Shown: one piece after another, positions 8,037 to 15,358 of the stretch
Numbering within the stretch: position 1 is the first letter of the stretch
Layout of the letters: each line of letters starts with the position of its first letter
Source of the DNA: JBBSHJ01 sp038253135
Lineage (GTDB): Bacteria; Actinomycetota; Actinomycetes; Mycobacteriales; QHCD01
Length of the DNA stretch: 43,923 nt
Direction: 5' to 3'
Assembly (NCBI GenBank): GCA_038253135.1
Contig: JBBSHJ010000016.1
Span: forward strand, 1 to 43,923
Notes under the pieces: model-generated
Seen by the model: the letters and a program-made list of their open reading frames with translations, nothing else
Told to the model about the DNA's origin: nothing
Databases searched by the model: none
Made by a program: the position numbers and the translations under genes

Positions 8037-9413
8037 ATGTCTATTCGTTCTCTGCCCATGCGCCTCCGGCGTCTCGGTGTCGTCGGCGCGGCCGGCGCGG
8101 CCGCGATCGGCCTGATCGCTCCCGCGGTCGCTGGCGCGAGCCCCTCCGCCAAGATCCCGGTCGTCATCAAGTCGGCGCAGGCGATCACGGCACTGAACGA
8201 CCAGGTGGCGAAGGGCACGCTGCAGCGCAACCACGGCTCCGTCAATCGCTGTGCCGCACTGGGTTACGGCTGCAAGTACCGCCTCGTCACAACGGCCAAA
8301 GGCTCCAAGCTGGCGCTGACCGCCAAGGCTCCGGTCGGCTGGGGCGCGACCGGCCTGGAGAAGGCCTTCGGCCTCACCCATTCCCCCAACGGCACCGGCC
8401 GGGTCGTGGTCGTCGGCTTCGGCGCCTTCCCGACGCTGGAGTCCGACCTCGCGACCTACCGCAACCAGTACCACCTGCCGCCCTGCCTCACGGCCACCGG
8501 CTGCCTGAAGATCCAGCGGTACGACGGCGGCCCGCCGCTGCTGCCGAGCGACCCACAGGCAGAGGAGAACATCGGCGTCGAGACGGCGCTGGACGTCGAG
8601 ATGGTGTCGGCCTCGTGCCCGAGCTGCACGATCACCTACCTCGGCATCCCGCTCGACTCGACCGACCAGCAGGCGGCGTACCGGATGGGCATCGCCGCCC
8701 AGACCGCGAAGCGGCAGGGCGCGGCCGCCGTCACGATCAGCTACGGTCTGCCGGCCAACAAGACGACCGACTTCGGGACGCCGGCGCAGATGATGACGAC
8801 CAAGGGCATGCAGATCTTCTCGGCGGCCGGTGACTACGGCTACATGGATCCCGAGACGTTCCAGAGCCCCATCGGCGGCTTCCCGCAGAACCTGCGGACC
8901 GTCGTCTCGGCCGGCGGTACGACGATGACGTACGGGCCGAACGGCAGCTACGTCATGAAGGCCTGGAGTGGCGCCGGCAGCGGCTGCTCGCCCGACCTCG
9001 GACCGGCCGCGGGCCAGTGGGCCGTGATCGCCAACCAGTGCCACCAGCACCGGGCGGTCAGCGACGTCTCGGCCGTCGCCGACAATCTCGCCGTCTACGA
9101 CACCTACTTCCCGTACTCCGGCTACTCGGGTGGCTGGATCGTGGTCGGCGGCACCAGCGCGTCGAGCCCGTTCCTCGCCGGCATGGCCGGCCGGTCCCCG
9201 CGACTGGCGAGCGTGCTCGGGCCCAACGTCTTCTACGGCGCACCCCGGTGGGCCTATACCGACGTCAAGACCGGCAGCAACGGGACGCCGGCGCAGTGCA
9301 GCGCCGACCACGTGGGTGCCGCGCTGTGCAAGTCCGGCTCCGGCTGGGACGGCGCCACCGGGCTCGGCACCCCTGCGGGCCTGCAGCCGTTCACGCACAG
9401 CACGGTCACGTAG
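8037..9413 (+). CDS. Secreted S53 (sedolisin-like) serine-carboxyl peptidase
   Basis: The protein has 458 residues. A signal peptide lies at about 1-33 (RRLG, then a hydrophobic run, then AVAGA). The catalytic pair is Glu182 and Asp186 (VETALDVEMV), the oxyanion Asp is 266 (SAAGDYGY), and the nucleophile is Ser374 in GGTSASSP. All four residues of the sedolisin family are therefore present. C-terminal GWDGATGLGTP matches the calcium-site end of these enzymes. Sedolisins are acid-active endopeptidases made as proenzymes; here the pro-region is short (about 90 residues). I chose ATG 8037 with GTGGGG upstream; the open frame extends to 7785 but the extra residues look non-coding. Six or more cysteines suggest disulfides. 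Monocistronic. Confidence 0.93.
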   Translation: MSIRSLPMRLRRLGVVGAAGAAAIGLIAPAVAGASPSAKIPVVIKSAQAITALNDQVAKGTLQRNHGSVNRCAALGYGCKYRLVTTAKGSKLALTAKAPVGWGATGLEKAFGLTHSPNGTGRVVVVGFGAFPTLESDLATYRNQYHLPPCLTATGCLKIQRYDGGPPLLPSDPQAEENIGVETALDVEMVSASCPSCTITYLGIPLDSTDQQAAYRMGIAAQTAKRQGAAAVTISYGLPANKTTDFGTPAQMMTTKGMQIFSAAGDYGYMDPETFQSPIGGFPQNLRTVVSAGGTTMTYGPNGSYVMKAWSGAGSGCSPDLGPAAGQWAVIANQCHQHRAVSDVSAVADNLAVYDTYFPYSGYSGGWIVVGGTSASSPFLAGMAGRSPRLASVLGPNVFYGAPRWAYTDVKTGSNGTPAQCSADHVGAALCKSGSGWDGATGLGTPAGLQPFTHSTVT

Positions 9414-9445
9414 CCGCCTGCCCGCCGCGCTGGGAGGGCCGCCTC

Positions 9446-9874
9446 ATGACCAGCCATCCGACGGTCCGGCATCTGGTGCGGGCCAAGGACCTCGCCGACG
9501 CGCGGTTTCTCGAGCCGCTCGACGTCGATGACCTGGCGCGGGCCGCGGGGCTCTCGCGGGCGCACTTCAGCCGCGAGTTCCGGCGCGAGTTCGGCGTCTC
9601 CCCGCATGCTTATCTGCTGACCCGCCGGCTCGAGCGGGCGGCGGCGATGCTGCGCACCACGGACCGCTCCGTTGCCGACATCTGCATCGCCGTCGGCCTG
9701 CAGAGCGTCGGCTCCTTCACCTCGAGCTTCGGGCGGTGTTTCGGTACGACGCCGACGGCGTACCGCGCGTCGTACCCACCGGCGGCGTATCACGCCCGGG
9801 TTCCCGCCTGCGTGGTCCACGCCTACAGCCGGCCGCAAAACCGCACGTTTGGAGAAGACAGCGACCGCAGGTGA
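9446..9874 (+). CDS. AraC-family HTH regulator, DNA-binding domain only
   Basis: The protein has 142 residues. It begins almost at once with the AraC double helix-turn-helix (LDVDDLARAAGLSRAHFSRE and then the second helix pair SVADICIAVGLQSVGSFTSS). There is no ligand-binding domain. Short AraC proteins of this type commonly stand directly before a glyoxalase/VOC gene, as here, where the VOC gene follows after 50 bp. I infer joint expression and possibly autoregulation. The ATG at 9446 has a GGGAGGG ribosome site. The C-terminal 30 residues are low in recognisable structure. Confidence 0.88.
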   Translation: MTSHPTVRHLVRAKDLADARFLEPLDVDDLARAAGLSRAHFSREFRREFGVSPHAYLLTRRLERAAAMLRTTDRSVADICIAVGLQSVGSFTSSFGRCFGTTPTAYRASYPPAAYHARVPACVVHAYSRPQNRTFGEDSDRR

Positions 9875-9924
9875 TCCGTAGCGTCCTTGGTGTCCGAGCG
9901 AGTAACGGCAACGAGGAGGATTCG

Positions 9925-10362
9925 ATGATCACGTTGGGCAGCGCGCAGCTGTGGGTGACCGACCAGGACGAGGCGCTCGAATTCTGGACGAAGAAGGTCG
10001 GCATGGAGGTGCGGTCCGATGCCACCGTCCCCGAGATGGGCAATTTCCGCTGGCTCACAGTCGGCGCCCCGCACCAGGAGGACGTCTCGATCGTCCTGAT
10101 GGCAATTCCCGGACAGCCGGTGATGGACGACGCGACCAGCAAGCAGGTCAGGGACCTGACGGCCAAGGGATTCGCCGGCACGATGTTCCTCGTGACCGAC
10201 GATTGCCGGGCCTCCTACGAGGAGCTCCGCGGGCGCGGAGTCGAATTCGCAGAGCTCCCAGAAGAGCGGCCCTACGGCATCGACGCGTCCTTCCGCGACC
10301 CGTCCGGCAACAGCATCCGGCTGACCCAGCTCACGATGGCTGCCCTGTTGCCGGGCTCCTGA
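9925..10362 (+). CDS. VOC (glyoxalase/bleomycin-resistance) family protein
   Basis: The protein has 145 residues with two beta-alpha-beta-beta-beta modules, starting MITLGSAQLWVTDQDEALEF. The second module begins near 85 (GTMFLVTDDCRASYEELRGR) and ends with FRDPSGNSIRLTQ, the usual C-terminal metal-ligand region. VOC proteins bind metals or hydrophobic ligands; members next to short AraC genes have no firmly established role. The ATG has a GAGGAGG site 6 bases upstream. It forms an operon with the AraC gene and runs convergent to the VKOR gene. Confidence 0.9.
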   Translation: MITLGSAQLWVTDQDEALEFWTKKVGMEVRSDATVPEMGNFRWLTVGAPHQEDVSIVLMAIPGQPVMDDATSKQVRDLTAKGFAGTMFLVTDDCRASYEELRGRGVEFAELPEERPYGIDASFRDPSGNSIRLTQLTMAALLPGS

Positions 10363-10450
10363 GCGGCGCCGGCCATCGCCGGACGCGGTGGCAGGGACAA
10401 GGTCGGGCGCGACAACCTCACGTAGCCCCCTGACCTCCGCCCGATTGATC

Positions 10451-10497
10451 GGTCACCTTGGCTGGCACACGCCGGCGGGGACAGCCAAGAGTGACCG
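10451..10497. terminator. Stem-loop between convergent VOC and VKOR genes
   Basis: GGTCAC-c-TTGGCTG pairs with CAGCCAA-ga-GTGACC around a 17-base loop, giving a 13-bp stem with a small bulge. The stem ends 2 bases from the VKOR stop codon. It probably ends the leftward DUF929-VKOR transcript and perhaps the rightward one as well. Confidence 0.55.
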
Positions 10498-10498
10498 G

Positions 10499-10960
10499 TC
10501 AACTCTGGGCGGGCTCGTCGGCCGGCCCGAATCCCCAGTAGGCCGCGGCGTACGCGACCACGCAGAAGAGCAGGAACGTGACGATGTGCACTCCGGTGCA
10601 CCACAGGCAGATCGCGTTGATCCGGAAGAGCTCGGCATAGATCAGCCACAGCACGAAAACAATGCCGGCCGATGCGGACGCCACCCGGACCTGGTGCACG
10701 ATGGCGTTTCTGGCCCGCCAGGAAACCGGCAGGGTCAGGCCGACCATGGCAATGAAGAAGAGCAGACCAAGCACCGCGACCGGGATGCCGAGGATCTTCG
10801 ATTCCGGGCTCGTGGTGACCTTGGCGCAGTTGACCGTGCTGGTCGCGGGGCAGGCGAGCGTCGTACCGGACGAGTAGTGCTCGATCGTCAAATAGACCGA
10901 CAATCCGAGGCCGAGCACGGCGAGCACGAGCGAGGCCGCCCGGACGGCCGCTGCGTTCAT
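10499..10960 (-). CDS. Vitamin K epoxide reductase (VKOR) family protein
   Basis: The protein has 153 residues with four or five membrane helices. The active-site pair is Cys118-Leu-Trp-Cys121 and the loop pair is Cys37 and Cys45. A segment around SKILGIPVAVLGLLFF matches the family. In actinobacteria, VKOR re-oxidises a DsbA-like partner and passes electrons to menaquinone, so supporting disulfide formation outside the membrane. The ATG overlaps the stop of the upstream thioredoxin-like gene (ATGA at 10957-10960). That coupling makes the pairing of the two products very likely. Confidence 0.93.
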   Translation of the reverse strand: MNAAAVRAASLVLAVLGLGLSVYLTIEHYSSGTTLACPATSTVNCAKVTTSPESKILGIPVAVLGLLFFIAMVGLTLPVSWRARNAIVHQVRVASASAGIVFVLWLIYAELFRINAICLWCTGVHIVTFLLFCVVAYAAAYWGFGPADEPAQS

Positions 10961-11952
10961 TGCTTGCCGGCGCCGCTCGTGGCCGCCGCGCTGGTGCAGA
11001 CCCTTGCCGGTTGGCCCTTGGTGAGCGTGCAGAGTTGGGCGGTCAGCGTGTTGGCCGCGCCGAGCACCGCCTTGCTGATCTTGCCGTCCGGCTTCTGTAT
11101 GGCGGTCGCGATCTGCAGCTGGGACTTGCCCTGAAGCACATTGCCGTCGTATGTCGCTCCGCTCGATACGAATTTGCCGTCGTAGTAGAGGAACGGGATG
11201 CTGCCGTTTTCACCGCCGGTGTATTTCTGCAGGTCGTACGTGCTGAGCAGCTCGCCCTGTTGCTTGGTCGGTGACTGCAGCTTCTTGCCGTTGTGGTCGG
11301 AGAGCTCGACCGATTGGAAGGCGAGATACCTGCTGCTGTACTTGGCGTGCAGGAAGGTGAAGGTCGCCGTGTCCGGCAGCGCGTCCGTGGACGAGGAGCT
11401 GGTGGTCTGCAGCCCGGTGAAGGTGCCGAAACGGCTCAGCGCGATGACGAGCGGCCAGCGCTGGGCTGCGCAATAGGGGCAGAACTCCGCGCCCGCGTAG
11501 AGGAGCGCGGGTTTTCCGTCGGTCGTGAGCGGCTGAGCTCCCCTGAGCGGCTTCGGCTTGTCGCCGGACGCGGGTACGCCGTCCAGGGTCGCTGACGGGA
11601 TTGTGGTAGTCAGGTTGACGACCTTGCTCAGCGTGCTGCCGGTCGCGACATGCTTCGGCGTGCCCTTGTTCCCTGTCGTCACCTTGACGATGACCAGGAC
11701 GGCGACGACCACGGCCACCGCCGCGACGGCGATGCCGATGATCTTCAGTCGCTGCGTCCGCTCGGCTCGCTGCCTGGCGGCCTCGCGCGCCGCCCGGGCC
11801 TTGCCGGCCGCGGCTGCTCCGCGCCTGCTGTCCGGTGGCGGCGGCTTGGCGTTCGGGCGATCCGGCGACGCCCCCGCCCGGCTGTTCCTGCCCGCGCCCC
11901 CGCTGCCCTTGCCCGGGCGCTTGGACGACGGTCGGCCACGCGACTGCGGCAC
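10957..11952 (-). CDS. DUF929 thioredoxin-like, membrane-anchored disulfide oxidoreductase
   Basis: The protein has 331 residues. A long basic, proline/alanine-rich cytoplasmic N-terminus (1-70) precedes a single membrane helix (about 73-93). An extracytoplasmic DUF929 domain follows, with the redox motif Cys158-Pro-Tyr-Cys161 (AEFCPYCAAQRWPL). CPYC is typical of DsbA/DsbG-like oxidants. Two more cysteines occur near the C-terminus (LCTLTKG and RVCTSA) and could form a disulfide. The GTG at 11952 has GTGGAGA upstream. It is translationally coupled to VKOR, its probable re-oxidant, so the two form an extracytoplasmic disulfide-forming module. Confidence 0.87.
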   Translation of the reverse strand: MPQSRGRPSSKRPGKGSGGAGRNSRAGASPDRPNAKPPPPDSRRGAAAAGKARAAREAARQRAERTQRLKIIGIAVAAVAVVVAVLVIVKVTTGNKGTPKHVATGSTLSKVVNLTTTIPSATLDGVPASGDKPKPLRGAQPLTTDGKPALLYAGAEFCPYCAAQRWPLVIALSRFGTFTGLQTTSSSSTDALPDTATFTFLHAKYSSRYLAFQSVELSDHNGKKLQSPTKQQGELLSTYDLQKYTGGENGSIPFLYYDGKFVSSGATYDGNVLQGKSQLQIATAIQKPDGKISKAVLGAANTLTAQLCTLTKGQPARVCTSAAATSGAGKQ

Positions 11953-12124
11953 GGCGGATCTCCACTCGGTCGACTTCGGGCACCGCTCCGCGCGGTCACG
12001 ACGGGCGCGACCCGTTCGGGCCTGCCATCGCCTCAGATTAGCTGCCCGAGCTGGGGGCGGCCCCTGGCGGCGTGGCTATGTCATGCTGGAAGCATCGAGG
12101 CACAGTCGAGGGGTGAGCGGGCCG

Positions 12125-12286
12125 ATGGGCAAGATCGTTCTCTACATCATCATCGGATGGATCGTCGTCGCGGTGATCGGCTTCGTGGTGCACTCGCTGC
12201 TGTGGCTGGGAATCCTCGCGATCGTGGGGCTCGCCGTGACGGCCGCACTCGGGGGTTTCAGCGGTAATCGCAAGTCCATCCGCTGA
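12125..12286 (+). CDS. Small two-helix membrane protein
   Basis: The protein has 53 residues and is almost entirely membrane-spanning: MGKIVLYIIIGWIVVAVIGF, then a second hydrophobic run (LLWLGILAIVGLAVTAALGG), and a basic tail GNRKSIR. Two helices with positive ends suggest a hairpin with both termini inside. The ATG at 12125 is chosen; a GTG at 12114 would add four residues. I do not recognise a function; short proteins of this form are widespread in actinobacteria. It is divergent from the DUF929 gene. Confidence 0.65.
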   Translation: MGKIVLYIIIGWIVVAVIGFVVHSLLWLGILAIVGLAVTAALGGFSGNRKSIR

Positions 12287-12339
12287 TCGGTCGCCGACGC
12301 CGTCTTCGGCTCGGGCTGGACCGGTGAGACCCTTCCCGG

Positions 12340-12508
12340 TTGCCGGGCTCGGCCGGCGCGAGGCTGGGATGGCTGCTGCGCGCCACGCACGACCGCTGGC
12401 GCGACGGCCTCGAGACGCTGAGCGCCGACGATCTGAACTCCCTCGAGCGGACCGGTTTCCCTCCGTGGGAGGGACACGCCCGCTGGGCGACGTCGCCAGC
12501 CACCTGTA
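12340..12508 (+). pseudogene. DinB-family fragment
   Basis: The frame LGWLLRATHDRWRDGLETLS followed by a DDL and an FPPWEG segment strongly resembles the middle of actinobacterial DinB-like (DUF664/mycothiol-transferase fold) proteins. It has no start that includes the N-terminal helix and it stops matching after about 55 residues, at the edge of the first hairpin at 12514. I read it as the remnant of a deleted gene. Family identity rests on recalled consensus only. Confidence 0.45.
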
Positions 12509-12513
12509 GCGAG

Positions 12514-12553
12514 TTTGGCGGCCTGACGTCGTATCCGACGTCGCACCGCCAAA
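12514..12553. repeat. Inverted repeat 1: 15-bp two-part stem
   Basis: The outer arms TTTGGCGG/CCGCCAAA and inner arms GACGTCG/CGACGTC are separated by a 3/3-base internal loop, with a 4-base apical loop. All 15 pairs are perfect. Confidence 0.85.
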
Positions 12554-12696
12554 CGTGCGTGTCGCTCGCTCGGCCGACCGGCCGCGACAGGTGCGCCCGA
12601 TGGGCCAGGTCAGCGCCGGTGATCTCGGGCGGGTCCGGCGGCTCGGTGACCAACTCGACGAACCGGTCGAACGCCGTCATATCCCGGTCCTCGTGG

Positions 12697-12727
12697 CCCG
12701 CAGGGTGCTTCGCTGCGCCCTTGCGGG
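12697..12727. repeat. Inverted repeat 2: 12-bp stem with one bulge
   Basis: CCCGCAGGGTGC pairs with GCGCCCTTGCGGG with one bulged base and one G-T pair; the loop has 6 bases. Confidence 0.7.
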
Positions 12728-12746
12728 ACAGCACTGCGCTGACAAT

Positions 12747-12786
12747 GGGGTGGATCGTGGCAGCCCCAGGTACCACGATCCACCCC
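12747..12786. repeat. Inverted repeat 3: perfect 14-bp stem
   Basis: GGGGTGGATCGTGG and CCACGATCCACCCC are exact complements around a 12-base loop. Confidence 0.9.
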
Positions 12787-12811
12787 GCACCGGTGCCGAA
12801 TCGGATCGCGA

Positions 12812-12841
12812 TCCCCGATGCCATCGCACCGACATCGGGGA
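12812..12841. repeat. Inverted repeat 4: perfect 9-bp stem
   Basis: TCCCCGATG and CATCGGGGA are exact complements around a 12-base loop. Confidence 0.85.
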
Positions 12842-12862
12842 GTGATCGGGCTGGTCCGGCTG

Positions 12863-12897
12863 CCCCGATCCGCCCCGGTCCCGGCTCAGGATCGGGG
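12863..12897. repeat. Inverted repeat 5: perfect 9-bp stem
   Basis: CCCCGATCC and GGATCGGGG are exact complements around a 17-base loop. A further 7-bp pair (GCCACCG/CGGTGGC, 12898-12937) follows at once. Confidence 0.8.
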
Positions 12898-13044
12898 GCC
12901 ACCGAGAGCACGTAGCTCATCGATCAGTGCCGGTGGCGTCGGCGTCGCGATCATCAAGCATTCGCGCCAGTTCACCAGACGGCGGCGTGGCAGCGAGTTC
13001 GGCCGAGCCGGAGCGTCGAGGTCAGCTCCCGACCGCGGCTCGTC

Positions 13045-14013
13045 TCAGAGGTTCGTTGGATCGCCGTGCAGGGCCGGAATGCGGCCGAGCCGCCCGGCCT
13101 GGAAGTCCTCGAATGCCTGCAGGACCTCCGTCTTGGTGTTCATCACGAACGGCCCCATCATCGCGATCGGCTCGCGGATCGGCCGGCCGCCGAGGAGGAG
13201 CAGTTCGACGTTGGGCGAGCGGGACTCCTGCTCGCGCCGGGCGCCGAACGTCACCGAGCCGCCGGCGCCGAGCACCGCGAGCTGGCCGGTGTGCAGCGGC
13301 CGCGCCTCGATTCCGGCGGTGGCGTTGCCGGCCAGCACGTAACCCAGTGCGTTGAATTCGCGCGGCCAGGGCAGGCTGATCGAGGCGCCGGGTGAGATGC
13401 TCGCGTGCACCAGCGTGATCGGGGTGTACGTCGTGCCCGGGCCGGCATAGCCGCCGAGCGATCCGGCGATGACCCGCAAGAGCGCGCCGCCGTCCGGCGT
13501 GGACAGCAGCCGGACCTCGCCGGCCCGCAGGTCCTGATAGCGCGGCTGCGCCTTCTTGTCGGCACGCGGCAGGTTGACCCAGAGCTGGACACCGTGGAAC
13601 AGACCGCCGGACATGACGAGGGACTCCGGCGGCTTCTCGATGTGCAGGATGCCGGCACCAGCCGTCATCCATTGCGTGTCGCCGTTGGTGATGGATCCGC
13701 CGCCGCCGTTGGAGTCGGAGTGCTCGAACGTGCCGTCGAGCATGTATGTGACCGTCTCGAAACCGCGGTGCGGGTGCCACGGCGTCCCCTTGGGCTCACC
13801 CGGCGCGTACTCGACCTCGCCCATCTGGTCCATGTGCACGAACGGGTCGAGGTCGGCCAGGTCGACGCCGGCGAACGCCCGCCGGACGGGGAAGCCCTCG
13901 CCTTCAAATCCTGACGGTGCCGACGTCACGCCGTTGACGGGTCGCGCCGTCGACGGGTCGGCTTGCTCGACGCGGTCGAGCACCGTGATGTCCGGAACCG
14001 AGATCGCTGGCAT
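13045..14013 (-). CDS. Pirin family protein
   Basis: The protein has 322 residues with the two-cupin pirin layout. The N-terminal cupin carries the metal-binding motif PHRGFETVTYMLDGTFEHSD near 90-110, with HPHRG and the later HIEKP. The C-terminal cupin covers about 190-310. Pirins are metal-containing proteins with varied roles; some act as quercetin-type dioxygenases. The exact role here is unknown. The ATG at 14013 has an ideal AAGGAG site 5 bases upstream; the frame to 14067 is not needed. Stand-alone gene by spacing. Confidence 0.93.
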   Translation of the reverse strand: MPAISVPDITVLDRVEQADPSTARPVNGVTSAPSGFEGEGFPVRRAFAGVDLADLDPFVHMDQMGEVEYAPGEPKGTPWHPHRGFETVTYMLDGTFEHSDSNGGGGSITNGDTQWMTAGAGILHIEKPPESLVMSGGLFHGVQLWVNLPRADKKAQPRYQDLRAGEVRLLSTPDGGALLRVIAGSLGGYAGPGTTYTPITLVHASISPGASISLPWPREFNALGYVLAGNATAGIEARPLHTGQLAVLGAGGSVTFGARREQESRSPNVELLLLGGRPIREPIAMMGPFVMNTKTEVLQAFEDFQAGRLGRIPALHGDPTNL

Positions 14014-14084
14014 TGCTGCTCCTTGATGGCTGCGCCCGGTTTCGGGCGCGATCATTGCTTGTCCCAACGTACTTCAGTTCTCAA

Positions 14085-14492
14085 CTATTTCCGCGGCCGT
14101 TCGGGTGCTTCGGCGCGCGGACCGGCCGCCCGCGCGCCGGATAGCCCGGACGCCGGTACGCCGTCGATCGGCATGCGGTCCACGTCCGCGAGCACCGTGG
14201 CGGCGGATGCGCGTCGTACCCATCCCCGGCCTGTCCGGCCTCGGCCGAGCACTCGGCAGATCACATAGATCAGGAACGAGATGGTCGTGACATAGGGCGA
14301 GATCGGCAGCGTCCCGCCGATGGACAGCAGGGTGCCACCCACCACCGACGCCACCGCGAACGCGACCGACAGCACCGGCACCATCACCGGCGAGGCGCTG
14401 ACCCGCATCGCCAGGCGCGGGAGGTCCTTATCCGTGATTGTATCGGGAACCGTTTCAGTTAGCAGCCATGGCGAGCCGCCTCGATGGGCCAC
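14085..14492 (-). pseudogene. C-terminal fragment of an ABC-3 (zinc/manganese) permease
   Basis: The segment ASPVMVPVLSVAFAVASVVG, then GGTLLSIGGTLPISPYVTTI and a further helix FLIYVICRVLG, looks like the last two helices of a metal-ion ABC-3 permease (AztB/ZnuB type). The usual protein has 260-300 residues and about seven helices; only about 100 recognisable residues are left here, preceded by a non-homologous N-terminus (MAHRGGSPWLL). No ATPase or metal-binding lipoprotein gene is nearby. I infer a truncated relic. It could still be expressed as a small membrane protein; the call rests on recalled family patterns. Confidence 0.45.
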
Positions 14493-14553
14493 GAACCCGC
14501 GGCGACGATCGCCCTGACGGCGGCGGCAGGAACACGTGCCGTGACCGGCCGGG

Positions 14554-15348
14554 TCAGGGAGCCGCGCTCGACTCCAGGTCGGGTTGCGCAGCGCCCGCGC
14601 CCGGAGGGCGAAGCCGGTCGCGGAGCCGCAGGCCGGCCGAGACCAGCAGCGCCGCCAGGGCGAAAGTCACGACCCCGGCGACGACATCGAGCAGCCAGTG
14701 CGTGCCCGTGGCGATGACGGCGTACGCCGTAGCCACCGGATAGAGCAGCCAGGCGCACCTGATCAGCCGGTGCCGGGCGTCGCGGAACATCGCCCACGCC
14801 ACCCAGGAGGCGAACGCGAGATGGTCGGACGGAAGAGCGGCGTATTGATTCGCCTGCGCGGTCGGGCCCGACTGGTAGCCGCCGATGGCATGGTATTTCG
14901 CCAGGGTGTCGACGAAGCCGGTGCCCGGCATCAGCCGCGGCGGCGTGGTCGGGACCAACCAGAAACACACGACCGAGAGGAGCACGGAGGCGAGGAGCAC
15001 GCGTCGCGTGTCGCGATAGCCGTTCAGCCGGCGTACGAACAGCCAGACCAAGACTGCGGCCGCAACGAGGAAATGCATGGCCAGGTAGTAGTAATTTACT
15101 ATGAACGCGAGTAGGTGGTTGCCGGCCAGCTCATTGTTGAGCGAGTGCTCGATGTCGATGTGCAAGAACTCCTCGAGCCGCCGCAGCCGCTCGCCCATCC
15201 GATCGGCGAACCCGACGCGCAATGGTGAATGATCCGAGGTCAACGTATAGAGGCCGAAGCAGATCGCGATCAGTGCGAGCTCCTGCCACCACACCGGCCG
15301 GGTGCCGATCCGGCGTCGTACCGATGCGAGCGAACCCCGAAGATCCAT
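14554..15348 (-). CDS. PAP2-superfamily membrane phosphatase/phosphotransferase
   Basis: The protein has 264 residues and about six membrane helices. PAP2 motifs appear in order: a C1-like region PTTPPRLMPGTGFVD, C2 LPSDHLAFASWV with the catalytic-type His, and C3 ATGTHWLLDVVAGV. This matches the inositol-phosphotransferase-like branch (PAP2_3), which acts on lipid phosphates or phospho-sugars at the membrane. The ATG at 15348 stands 10 bases after the SURF1 stop, with AGGCG upstream, so the two are cotranscribed. The longer frame to 15417 overlaps SURF1 and is rejected. The substrate is unknown. Confidence 0.87.
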   Translation of the reverse strand: MDLRGSLASVRRRIGTRPVWWQELALIAICFGLYTLTSDHSPLRVGFADRMGERLRRLEEFLHIDIEHSLNNELAGNHLLAFIVNYYYLAMHFLVAAAVLVWLFVRRLNGYRDTRRVLLASVLLSVVCFWLVPTTPPRLMPGTGFVDTLAKYHAIGGYQSGPTAQANQYAALPSDHLAFASWVAWAMFRDARHRLIRCAWLLYPVATAYAVIATGTHWLLDVVAGVVTFALAALLVSAGLRLRDRLRPPGAGAAQPDLESSAAP

Positions 15349-15358
15349 CCCGCGCCTG

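Larger units (their letters stand above)
12509..13044. other. 536-bp stretch with no secure gene and a run of inverted repeats
   Basis: Five to seven strong inverted repeats lie here (listed separately). On the minus strand an open frame starts at ATG 12920 (MSYVLSVAPDPEP) and stays open to 12258, but it matches no family that I know and passes through the DinB remnant on the opposite strand. Just upstream of it, the start-less minus frame 12917-13021 ends with SGELARMLDDRDADATGTDR and overlaps it by ATGA. Whether any of this is translated is unclear. Confidence 0.4.

Noticed and set aside
12258..12920. 220-codon minus-strand frame as a secure gene
   Set aside because: It has moderate codon bias but no recognisable domain, crosses a DinB remnant and several hairpins, and its later part is Arg/Ser-rich shadow sequence.
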